64,000 bases of DNA, taken from positions 62,001 to 126,000 of the forward strand of contig NC_134934.1 of NCBI RefSeq assembly GCF_051020765.1. Reading direction: 5' to 3'. The translations under genes were made by a program, and so were the position numbers. Position 1 is the stretch's first letter; each line of letters opens with the position of its first letter. The stretch comes from Lasioglossum baleicum. Taxonomy: Eukaryota; Arthropoda; Insecta; Hymenoptera; Halictidae. This document shows, in pieces, positions 1 to 9,388 of the stretch. Under the pieces are notes generated by a model, which saw only the letters and a list, made by a program, of their open reading frames with translations, was not told where the DNA came from and did not search any database.

Positions 1-300
1 TATTTCTGTGCGGAATCGCTGTTTCGCGCGCTAGATCAGTGCATTTGCATGCAAGTATGAGAAATTGGAATAGAAACTCCTTTTCGGCAAGCACGATCAC
101 AAATTATTCGAGTTTATATCAAATTCGACGATTCTTCGTTTCAGAAGTGTATTTCTGTGCGGAATCGCTGTTTCGCGTGCTAGATCAGTGCATTTGCATA
201 CAAATATGCGAAATTGGCACGGAAACTCCGATTCGGCAAGCACGATCACAATTTATTCGAGCCCTTGTCAGATTCGACGATTCTTCGTTTCAGAAGTGTA

Positions 301-374
301 TTTCTGTGCGGAATCGCTGTTTCGCGTGCTAGATCAGTGCATTTGCATGCAAATATGCGAAATTGGCACAGAAA
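301..374. other. Three-level nested inverted repeat (first half of monomer)
   Basis: Shown in m3 and recurring in most copies with the GGCACAG core. The outer arms are TTTCTGTGC (monomer 3-11) and GCACAGAAA (68-76), a perfect 9-bp inverted repeat. The middle arms are TTTCGC (22-27) and GCGAAA (59-64). The centre is the 14-bp perfect palindrome ATTTGCATGCAAAT (43-56). The three stems share nearly but not exactly the same centre (39.5, 43 and 49.5), so a folded form would have asymmetric internal loops. Subtypes with GGAATAG keep only 5 bp of the outer stem. Subtypes with ACGTGAAA weaken the middle stem. I saw no compensating changes, so folding is an inference. Confidence 0.75.
341..354. other. 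14-bp palindrome with two facing octamer motifs
   Basis: ATTTGCATGCAAAT is its own reverse complement and contains two overlapping copies of ATGCAAAT in opposite orientations. ATGCAAAT is the octamer bound by POU-family factors in animals. The palindrome is kept in copies with both C at 48 and G at 51. It is broken by GCATAC copies (A at 51) and by TTGAATGC copies (A at 48). Binding by any factor is not shown by the sequence. Confidence 0.7.
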
Positions 375-1043
375 CTCCGACCCGGCAAGCACGATCACGA
401 TTTATTCGAGCTTATGTCAGATTCGACGATTCTTCGTTTCAGAAGTGTATTTCTGTGCGGAATCGCTGTTTCGCGTGCTAGATCAGTGCATTTGCATGCA
501 AATACGTGAAATTGGCACAGAAACTCCGACCCGGCAAGCACGATCACGATTTATTCGAGCTTATGTCAGATTCGAAGATTCTTCGTTTCAGAAGTGTATT
601 TCTGTGCGGAATCGCTGTTTCGCGTGCTAGATCAGTGCATTTGCATGCAAATATGCGAAATTGGCACAGAAACTCCGACCTGGCATGCACGATCACGATT
701 TATTCGAGCTTATGTCAGATTCGACGATTCTTCGTTTCAGAAGTGTATTTCTGTGCGGAATCGCTGTTTCGCGTGCTAGATCAGTGCATTTGCATGCAAA
801 TACGTGAAATTGGCACAGAAACTCCGACCCGGCATGCACGATCACGATTTATTCGAGCTTATGTCAGATTCGACGATTCTTCGCTTCAGAAGTGTATTTC
901 TGTGCGGAATCGCTGTTTCGTGTGCTAGATCAGTGCATTTGCATGCAAATATGCGAAATTGGCACAGAAACTCCGACCCGGCATGCACGATCACGATTTA
1001 TTCGAGCTTATGTCAGATTCGACGATTCTTCGCTTCAGAAGTG

Positions 1044-2086
1044 TATTTCTGTGCGGAATCGCTGTTTCGCGTGCTAGATCAGTGCATTTGCATACAAATA
1101 TGCGAAATTGGCACGGAAACTCCGATTCGGCAAGCACGATCACAATTTATTCGAGCCCTTGTCAGATTCGACGGTTCTTCGTTTCAGAAGTGTATTTCTG
1201 TGCGGAATCGCTGTTTCGCGTGCTAGATCAGTGCATTTGCATGCAAATACGTGAAATTGGCACAGAAACTCCGATCCGGCAAGCACGATCACGATTTATT
1301 CGAGCTTACGTCAGATTCGAAGATTCTTCGCTTCCGAAGTGTATTTCTGTGCGGAATCGCTGTTTCGCGCGCTAGATCAGTGCATTTGCATGCAAGTATG
1401 AAAAATTGGAATAGAAACTCCGACCCGACAAACACGATCACGATGTATTCGAGCTTATGTCAGATTCGACGATTCTTCGTTTCAGAAGTGTATTTCTGTG
1501 CGGAATCGCTGTTTCGCGTGCTAGATCAGTGCATTTGCATGCAAATATGCGAAATTGGCACAGAAACTCCGACCCGGCAAGCACGATCACGATTTATTCG
1601 AGCTTATGTCAGATTCGACGATTCTTCGCTTCAGAAGTGTATTTCTGTGCGGAATCGCTGTTTCGCGTGCTAGATCAGTGCATTTGCATACAAATATGCG
1701 AAATTGGCACGGAAACTCCGATTCGGCGAGCACGATCACAATTTATTCGAGCCCTTGTCAGATTCGACGGTTCTTCGTTTCAGAAGTGTATTTCTGTGCG
1801 GAATCGCTGTTTCGCGTGCTAGATCAGTGCATTTGCATGCAAATACGTGAAATTGGCACAGAAACTCCGACCCGGCAAGCACGATCACGATTTATTCGAG
1901 CTTATGTCAGATTCGAAGATTCTTCGCTTCCGAAGTGTATTTCTGTGCGGAATCGCTGTTTCGCGCGCTAGATCAGTGCATTTGCATGCAAGTATGAAAA
2001 ATTGGAATAGAAACTCCGACCCGACAAACACGATCACGATGTATTCGAGCTTATGTCAGATTCGACGATTCTTCGTTTCAGAAGTG
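1044..2086 (+). repeat. 4-monomer (596-bp) tandem repeat
   Basis: Monomers m8-m10 (1044-1490) recur as m12-m14 (1640-2086) at a distance of 596 bp, with m11 between them. They share the GACGGTTC variant, the hairpin-cluster tail and the GTATGAAAAATTGG core. The second copy has a few private changes, such as TACTTCTG and GGAAACG at its end. This is a small local duplication next to the larger HORs. Confidence 0.8.
1914..1935. other. 3' hairpin cluster in the CTTCCGAAG subtype (m13)
   Basis: At monomer positions 126-147 this subtype has CGAAG (126-130), a 3-base spacer, CTTCG (134-138), a 4-base spacer and CGAAG (143-147). The middle segment can pair with either neighbour, giving two mutually exclusive 5-bp stems. 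The subtype needs A at 129 and C at 143. In the monomers I followed, C143 was always accompanied by A129, while A129 also occurs without C143. Whether a structure forms in DNA or RNA is unknown. Confidence 0.6.
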
Positions 2087-2384
2087 TACTTCTGTGCGGA
2101 AACGCTGTTTCGCGTGCTAGACCAGTGCATTTGCATGCAAATATGCGAAATTGGCACAGAAACTCCGACCCGGCAAGCACGATCACGATTTATTCGAGCT
2201 TATGTGAGATTCGACGATTCTTCGTTTCGGAAGTGTATTTCTGTGCGGAATCGCTGTTTCGCGCGCTAGATCAGTGCATTTGCATGCAAATACGTGAAAT
2301 TGGCACGGAAACTCCGACCCGGCAAGCACGATCCCGATTTATTCGAGCTTATGTCAGATTCGACGATTCTTCGTTTCAGAAGTG

Positions 2385-3129
2385 TATTTCTGTGCGGAAT
2401 CGCTGTTTCGCGCGCTAGATCAGTGCATTTGCATGCAAGTATGAGAAATTGGAATAGAAACTCCGACCCGACAAACACGATCACGATGTATTCGAGCTTA
2501 TGTCAGATTCGACGATTCTTCGCTTCAGCAGTGTATTTCTGTGCGGAATCGCTGTTTCGCGTGCCAGATCAGTGCATTTGAATGCAAATATGCGAAATTG
2601 GCACAGAAACTCCGACCCGGCAAGCACGATCACGATTTATTCGAGCTTATGTCAGATTCGACGATTCTTCGCTTCAGAAGTGTATTTCTGTGCGGAATCG
2701 CTGTTTCGCGTGCGAGATCAGTGCATTTGAATGCAAATATGCGAAATTGGCACAGAAACTCCGACCCGGCAAGCACGATCACAATTTATTCGAGCTTATG
2801 TCAGATTCGACGATTCTTCGCTTCAGCAGTGTATTTCTGTGCGGAATCGCTGTTTCGCGCGCAAGATCAGTGCATTTGCATGCAAGTATGAGAAATTGGA
2901 ATAGAAACTCCTTTTCGGCAAGCACGATCACAAATTATTCGAGCTTATATCAAATTCGACGATTCTTCGTTTCGGAAGTGTATTTCTGTGCGGAATCGCT
3001 GTTTCGCGCGCTAGATCAGTGCATTTGCATGCAAATACGTGAAATTGGCACGGAAACTCCGACCCGGCAAGCACGATCCCGATTTATTCGAGCTTATGTC
3101 AGATTCGACGATTCTTCGTTTCAGAAGTG
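2385..3129 (+). repeat. 5-monomer (745-bp) repeat unit m17-m21
   Basis: The unit has five subtypes in order: a GACAAACACG/GATGTATT monomer, a CCAGATC monomer, a CGAGATC monomer, a CAAGATC monomer with CTTTTCGG, and an ACGTGAAATTGGCACGG/GATCCCG monomer. It is followed at once by the same first four subtypes (3130-3725). The same 5-monomer order recurs near 11028-12517, 15943 and 53629-55118. It looks like a basic building block that has been moved or re-amplified several times. Confidence 0.85.
2576..2589. other. C48A variant of the core palindrome (m18)
   Basis: In this subtype the core reads ATTTGAATGCAAAT. It differs by one base from the palindrome and keeps one intact ATGCAAAT. The same change occurs in a large fraction of monomers, nearly always together with C or G at position 32 in place of T. 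The exceptions are the copies with the GGCAATCACG or GGCCATCACG block and the hybrid copy at 62718-62866, which keep T32. The two sites are therefore inherited mainly as one haplotype. Confidence 0.7.
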
Positions 3130-6100
3130 TATTTCTGTGCGGAATCGCTGTTTCGCGCGCTAGATCAGTGCATTTGCATGCAAGTATGAGAAATTGGAAT
3201 AGAAACTCCGACCCGACAAACACGATCACGATGTATTCGAGCTTATGTCAGATTCGACGATTCTTCGCTTCAGCAGTGTATTTCTGTGCGGAATCGCAGT
3301 TTCGCGTGCCAGATCAGTGCATTTGAATGCAAATATGCGAAATTGGCACAGAAACTCCGACCCGGCAAGCACGATCACGATTTATTCGAGCTTATGTCAG
3401 ATTCGACGATTCTTCGCTTCAGAAGTGTATTTCTGTGCGGAATCGCTGTTTCGCGTGCGAGATCAGTGCATTTGAATGCAAATATGCGAAATTGGCACAG
3501 AAACTCCGACCCGGCAAGCACGATCACAATTTATTCGAGCTTATGTCAGATTCGACGATTCTTCGCTTCAGCAGTGTATTTCTGTGCGGAATCGCTGTTT
3601 CGCGCGCAAGATCAGTGCATTTGCATGCAAGTATGAGAAATTGGAATAGAAACTCCTTTTCGGCAAGCACGATCACAAATTATTCGAGCTTATATCAAAT
3701 TCGACGATTCTTCGTTTCAGAAGTGTATTTCTGTGCGGAATCGCTGTTTCGCGTGCTAGATCAGTGCATTTGCATACAAATATGCGAAATTGGCACGGAA
3801 ACTCCGACCCGGCAAGCGCGATCACGATTTATTCGAGCTTATGTCAGATTCGAAGATTCTTCGCTTCCGAAGTGTATTTCTGTGCGGAATCGCTGTTTCG
3901 CGCGCTAGGTCAGTGGATTTGCATGCAAGTATGTGAAATGGGAATAGAAACTCCGACCCGGCAAGCTCGATCACGATTTATTCGAGCTTATATCAGATTC
4001 GACGATTCTTCGTTTCAGAAGTGTATTTCTGTGCGGAATCGCTGTTTCGCGCGCTAGATCAGTGCATTTGCATGCAAATATGCGAAATTGGCACAGAAAC
4101 TCCGACCCGGCAAGCACGATCACGATTTATTCGAGCTTATGTCAGATTCGACGATTCTTCGCTTCAGAAGTGTATTTCTGTGCGGAATCGCTGTTTCGCG
4201 TGCTAGATCAGTGCATTTGCATACAAATATGCGAAATTGGCACGGAAACTCCGATTCGGCGAGCACGATCACAATTTATTCGAGCCCTTGTCAGATTCGA
4301 CGGTTCTTCGTTTCAGAAGTGTATTTCTGTGCGGAATCGCTGTTTCGCGTGCTAGATCAGTGCATTTGCATGCAAATACGTGAAATTGGCACAGAAACTC
4401 CGACCCGGCAAGCACGATCACGATTTATTCGAGCTTATGTCAGATTCGAAGATTCTTCGCTTCCGAAGTGTATTTCTGTGCGGAATCGCTGTTTCGCGCG
4501 CTAGATCAGTGCATTTGCATGCAAGTATGAAAAATTGGAATAGAAACTCCGACCCGACAAACACGATCACGATGTATTCGAGCTTATGTCAGATTCGACG
4601 ATTCTTCGTTTCAGAAGTGTACTTCTGTGCGGAATCGCTGTTTCGCGTGCTAGATCAGTGCATTTGCATGCAAATATGCGAAATTGGCACAGAAACTCCG
4701 ACCCGGCAAGCACGATCACGATTTATTCGAGCTTATGTGAGATTCGACGATTCTTCGTTTCGGAAGTGTATTTCTGTGCGGAATCGCTGTTTCGCGCGCT
4801 AGATCAGTGCATTTGCATGCAAATACGTGAAATTGGCACGGAAACTCCGACCCGGCAAGCACGATCCCGATTTATTCGAGCTTATGTCAGATTCGACGAT
4901 TCTTCGTTTCAGAAGTGTATTTCTGTGCGGAATCGCTGTTTCGCGCGCTAGATCAGTGCATTTGCATGCAAGTATGAGAAATTGGAATAGAAACTCCGAC
5001 CCGACAAACACGATCACGATGTATTCGAGCTTATGTCAGATTCGACGATTCTTCGCTTCAGCAGTGTATTTCTGTGCGGAATCGCTGTTTCGCGTGCCAG
5101 ATCAGTGCATTTGAATGCAAATATGCGAAATTGGCACAGAAACTCCGACCCGGCAAGCACGATCACGATTTATTCGAGCTTATGTCAGATTCGACGATTC
5201 TTCGCTTCAGAAGTGTATTTCTGTGCGGAATCGCTGTTTCGCGTGCGAGATCAGTGCATTTGAATGCAAATATGCGAAATTGGCACAGAAACTCCGACCC
5301 GGCAAGCACGATCACAATTTATTCGAGCTTATGTCAGATTCGACGATTCTTCGCTTCAGCAGTGTATTTCTGTGCGGAATCGCTGTTTCGCGCGCAAGAT
5401 CAGTGCATTTGCATGCAAGTATGAGAAATTGGAATAGAAACTCCTTTTCGGCAAGCACCATCACAAATTATTCGAGCTTATATCAAATTCGACGATTCTT
5501 CGTTTCAGAAGTGTATTTCTGTGCGGAATCGCTGTTTCGCGCGCTAGATCAGTGCATTTGCATGCAAGTATGAGAAATTGGAATAGAAACTCCGACCCGA
5601 CAAACACGATCACGATGTATTCGAGCTTATGTCAGATTCGACGATTCTTCGCTTCAGCAGTGTATTTCTGTGCGGAATCGCTGTTTCGCGTGCCAGATCA
5701 GTGCATTTGAATGCAAATATGCGAAATTGGCACAGAAACTCCGACCCGGCAAGCACGATCACGATTTATTCGAGCTTATGTCAGATTCGACGATTCTTCG
5801 CTTCAGAAGTGTATTTCTGTGCGGAAACGCTGTTTCGCGTGCGAGATCAGTGCATTTGAATGCAAATATGCGAAATTGGCACAGAAACTCCGACCCGGCA
5901 AGCACGATCACGATTTATTCGAGCTTATGTCAGATTCGACGATTCTTCGCTTCAGAAGTGTATTTCTGTGCGGAATCGCTGTTTCGCGTGCGAGATCAGT
6001 GCATTTGAATGCAAATATGCGAAATTGGCACAGAAACTCCGACCCGGCAAGCACGATCACGATTTATTCGAGCTTATGTCAGATTCGACGATTCTTCGCT

Positions 6101-6258
6101 TCAGAAGTGTATTTCTGTGCGGAATCGCTGTTTCGCGTGCGAGATCAGTGCATTTGAATGCAAATATGCGAAATTGGCACAGAAACTCCGACCCGGCAAG
6201 CACGATCCCGATTTATTCGAGCTTATGTCAGATTCGACGATTCTTCGTTTCAGAAGTG
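3130..6258 (+). repeat. 21-monomer HOR, copy 1 (3129 bp)
   Basis: Twenty-one monomers (m22-m42) whose subtype order repeats exactly in the next two blocks. The length is 21 x 149 with no indel. Private features of this copy are CACCATCAC near 5458 (copies 2 and 3 have CACGATCAC) and GGCAAGCACG near 3515 where the other two have GGCCAGCACG. I counted about five differences from copy 2 over 3.1 kb. Confidence 0.9.
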
Positions 6259-6261
6259 TAA
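6259..6261. other. 1-bp insertion (extra A) at a monomer start
   Basis: The monomer start reads TAATTTCTG instead of TATTTCTG. This is the only monomer with this change that I found. It is confined to the second 21-monomer copy, since the spacing is 3130 bp across it and 3129 bp elsewhere. It is a useful unique marker inside an otherwise repetitive region. Confidence 0.9.
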
Positions 6262-9200
6262 TTTCTGTGCGGAATCGCTGTTTCGCGCGCTAGATCAGTG
6301 CATTTGCATGCAAGTATGAGAAATTGGAATAGAAACTCCGACCCGACAAACACGATCACGATGTATTCGAGCTTATGTCAGATTCGACGATTCTTCGCTT
6401 CAGCAGTGTATTTCTGTGCGGAATCGCAGTTTCGCGTGCCAGATCAGTGCATTTGAATGCAAATATGCGAAATTGGCACAGAAACTCCGACCCGGCAAGC
6501 ACGATCACGATTTATTCGAGCTTATGTCAGATTCGACGATTCTTCGCTTCAGAAGTGTATTTCTGTGCGGAATCGCTGTTTCGCGTGCGAGATCAGTGCA
6601 TTTGAATGCAAATATGCGAAATTGGCACAGAAACTCCGACCCGGCCAGCACGATCACAATTTATTCGAGCTTATGTCAGATTCGACGATTCTTCGCTTCA
6701 GCAGTGTATTTCTGTGCGGAATCGCTGTTTCGCGCGCAAGATCAGTGCATTTGCATGCAAGTATGAGAAATTGGAATAGAAACTCCTTTTCGGCAAGCAC
6801 GATCACAAATTATTCGAGCTTATATCAAATTCGACGATTCTTCGTTTCAGAAGTGTATTTCTGTGCGGAATCGCTGTTTCGCGTGCTAGATCAGTGCATT
6901 TGCATACAAATATGCGAAATTGGCACGGAAACTCCGACCCGGCAAGCGCGATCACGATTTATTCGAGCTTATGTCAGATTCGAAGATTCTTCGCTTCCGA
7001 AGTGTATTTCTGTGCGGAATCGCTGTTTCGCGCGCTAGGTCAGTGGATTTGCATGCAAGTATGTGAAATGGGAATAGAAACTCCGACCCGGCAAGCTCGA
7101 TCACGATTTATTCGAGCTTATATCAGATTCGACGATTCTTCGTTTCAGAAGTGTATTTCTGTGCGGAATCGCTGTTTCGCGCGCTAGATCAGTGCATTTG
7201 CATGCAAATATGCGAAATTGGCACAGAAACTCCGACCCGGCAAGCACGATCACGATTTATTCGAGCTTATGTCAGATTCGACGATTCTTCGCTTCAGAAG
7301 TGTATTTCTGTGCGGAATCGCTGTTTCGCGTGCTAGATCAGTGCATTTGCATACAAATATGCGAAATTGGCACGGAAACTCCGATTCGGCGAGCACGATC
7401 ACAATTTATTCGAGCCCTTGTCAGATTCGACGGTTCTTCGTTTCAGAAGTGTATTTCTGTGCGGAATCGCTGTTTCGCGTGCTAGATCAGTGCATTTGCA
7501 TGCAAATACGTGAAATTGGCACAGAAACTCCGACCCGGCAAGCACGATCACGATTTATTCGAGCTTATGTCAGATTCGAAGATTCTTCGCTTCCGAAGTG
7601 TATTTCTGTGCGGAATCGCTGTTTCGCGCGCTAGATCAGTGCATTTGCATGCAAGTATGAAAAATTGGAATAGAAACTCCGACCCGACAAACACGATCAC
7701 GATGTATTCGAGCTTATGTCAGATTCGACGATTCTTCGTTTCAGAAGTGTACTTCTGTGCGGAATCGCTGTTTCGCGTGCTAGATCAGTGCATTTGCATG
7801 CAAATATGCGAAATTGGCACAGAAACTCCGACCCGGCAAGCACGATCACGATTTATTCGAGCTTATGTGAGATTCGACGATTCTTCGTTTCGGAAGTGTA
7901 TTTCTGTGCGGAATCGCTGTTTCGCGCGCTAGATCAGTGCATTTGCATGCAAATACGTGAAATTGGCACGGAAACTCCGACCCGGCAAGCACGATCCCGA
8001 TTTATTCGAGCTTATGTCAGATTCGACGATTCTTCGTTTCAGAAGTGTATTTCTGTGCGGAATCGCTGTTTCGCGCGCTAGATCAGTGCATTTGCATGCA
8101 AGTATGAGAAATTGGAATAGAAACTCCGACCCGACAAACACGATCACGATGTATTCGAGCTTATGTCAGATTCGACGATTCTTCGCTTCAGCAGTGCATT
8201 TCTGTGCGGAATCGCTGTTTCGCGTGCCAGATCAGTGCATTTGAATGCAAATATGCGAAATTGGCACAGAAACTCCGACCCGGCAAGCACGATCACGATT
8301 TATTCGAGCTTATGTCAGATTCGACGATTCTTCGCTTCAGAAGTGTATTTCTGTGCGGAATCGCTGTTTCGCGTGCGAGATCAGTGCATTTGAATGCAAA
8401 TATGCGAAATTGGCACAGAAACTCCGACCCGGCAAGCACGATCACAATTTATTCGAGCTTATGTCAGATTCGACGATTCTTCGCTTCAGCAGTGTATTTC
8501 TGTGCGGAATCGCTGTTTCGCGCGCAAGATCAGTGCATTTGCATGCAAGTATGAGAAATTGGAATAGAAACTCCTTTTCGGCAAGCACGATCACAAATTA
8601 TTCGAGCTTATATCAAATTCGACGATTCTTCGTTTCAGAAGTGTATTTCTGTGCGGAATCGCTGTTTCGCGCGCTAGATCAGTGCATTTGCATGCAAGTA
8701 TGAGAAATTGGAATAGAAACTCCGACCCGACAAACACGATCACGATGTATTCGAGCTTATGTCAGATTCGACGATTCTTCGCTTCAGCAGTGTATTTCTG
8801 TGCGGAATCGCTGTTTCGCGTGCCAGATCAGTGCATTTGAATGCAAATATGCGAAATTGGCACAGAAACTCCGACCCGGCAAGCACCATCACGATTTATT
8901 CGAGCTTATGTCAGATTCGACGATTCTTCGCTTCAGAAGTGTATTTCTGTGCGGAAACGCTGTTTCGCGTGCGAGATCAGTGCATTTGAATGCAAATATG
9001 CGAAATTGGCACAGAAACTCCGACCCGGCAAGCACGATCACGATTTATTCGAGCTTATGTCAGATTCGACGATTCTTCGCTTCAGAAGTGTATTTCTGTG
9101 CGGAATCGCTGTTTCGCGTGCGAGATCAGTGCATTTGAATGCAAATATGCGAAATTGGCACAGAAACTCCGACCCGGCAAGCACGATCACGATTTATTCG

Positions 9201-9388
9201 AGCTTATGTCAGATTCGACGATTCTTCGCTTCAGAAGTGTATTTCTGTGCGGAATCGCTGTTTCGCGTGCGAGATCAGTGCATTTGAATGCAAATATGCG
9301 AAATTGGCACAGAAACTCCGACCCGGCAAGCACGATCCCGATTTATTCGAGCTTATGTCAGATTCGACGATTCTTCGTTTCAGAAGTG
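6259..9388 (+). repeat. 21-monomer HOR, copy 2 (3130 bp)
   Basis: The same 21 subtypes as the preceding copy. It is one base longer because of an extra A in its first monomer. Private substitutions include GTGCATTTCTG near 8197 and CACCATCAC near 8887. It shares the CGCAGTTTCG and GGCCAGCACG variants with the third copy. Confidence 0.9.

Larger units (their letters stand above)
299..447 (+). repeat. Reference (consensus-like) monomer m3
   Basis: This 149-bp copy carries the commonest base at every diagnostic site I tracked, so it serves as the coordinate frame. Its composition is 33 C, 35 G and 81 A+T (46% GC). It has 13 CpGs, about 1.7 times the number expected from base composition. It contains two GATC sites (positions 34-37 and 95-98), two TCGA sites (108-111 and 125-128), a GCATGC at the core and a short tandem of CACGAT (92-103). 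Its length is close to the DNA wrapped in one nucleosome core (about 147 bp). Confidence 0.9.
1..1043 (+). repeat. Mixed monomers m1-m7, ungrouped 5' segment
   Basis: Seven monomers of different subtypes. The first five follow the same subtype order as the block at 18770-19514 and its copies: a CTTTTCGG monomer, then a GATTCGG monomer, two GACCCGG monomers and a GACCTGG monomer. This piece is therefore related to the larger HORs downstream. The window starts exactly at a monomer start as numbered here, which is only a convenience of phase. No boundary of the array is visible. Confidence 0.8.
1491..2831 (+). repeat. Nine-monomer block m11-m19, homologous to 4024-5364
   Basis: The subtype order and most private variants match 4024-5364 at a distance of 2533 bp (17 monomers). 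Shared markers include GTGTACTTCTG, the TGTGAGATTC variant and the following TTTCGGAAG tail. The two blocks differ at the first monomer, which has T or C at position 29, and at isolated sites such as GGAAACG at 2098-2104. This block is the ancestral or sister segment of part of the 21-monomer HOR. Confidence 0.8.

Noticed and set aside
255..264. Pol III B-box-like ATTCGAGCCC in GATTCGG monomers, with an A-box-like TGGCACAGAAA upstream in other subtypes
   Set aside because: The B-box match lacks the leading GG, the A-box match has one mismatch, and the better forms of the two occur in different subtypes. There is no tRNA fold, no A-rich tail and no target-site duplication, so a tRNA or SINE origin is not supported.
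381..395. CENP-B box-like match on the - strand (monomer 83-97)
   Set aside because: Seven of nine essential positions match the NTTCGNNNNANNCGGGN pattern. A rough estimate gives about 0.4 such matches by chance in 149 bp on two strands, and no subtype I checked restores the missing bases.
390..401. Internal 6-bp tandem CACGAT x 2 as evidence of a shorter ancestral repeat
   Set aside because: Only two units are present and the rest of the monomer shows no 6-bp or other short period, so this is too little to infer an ancestral short repeat.
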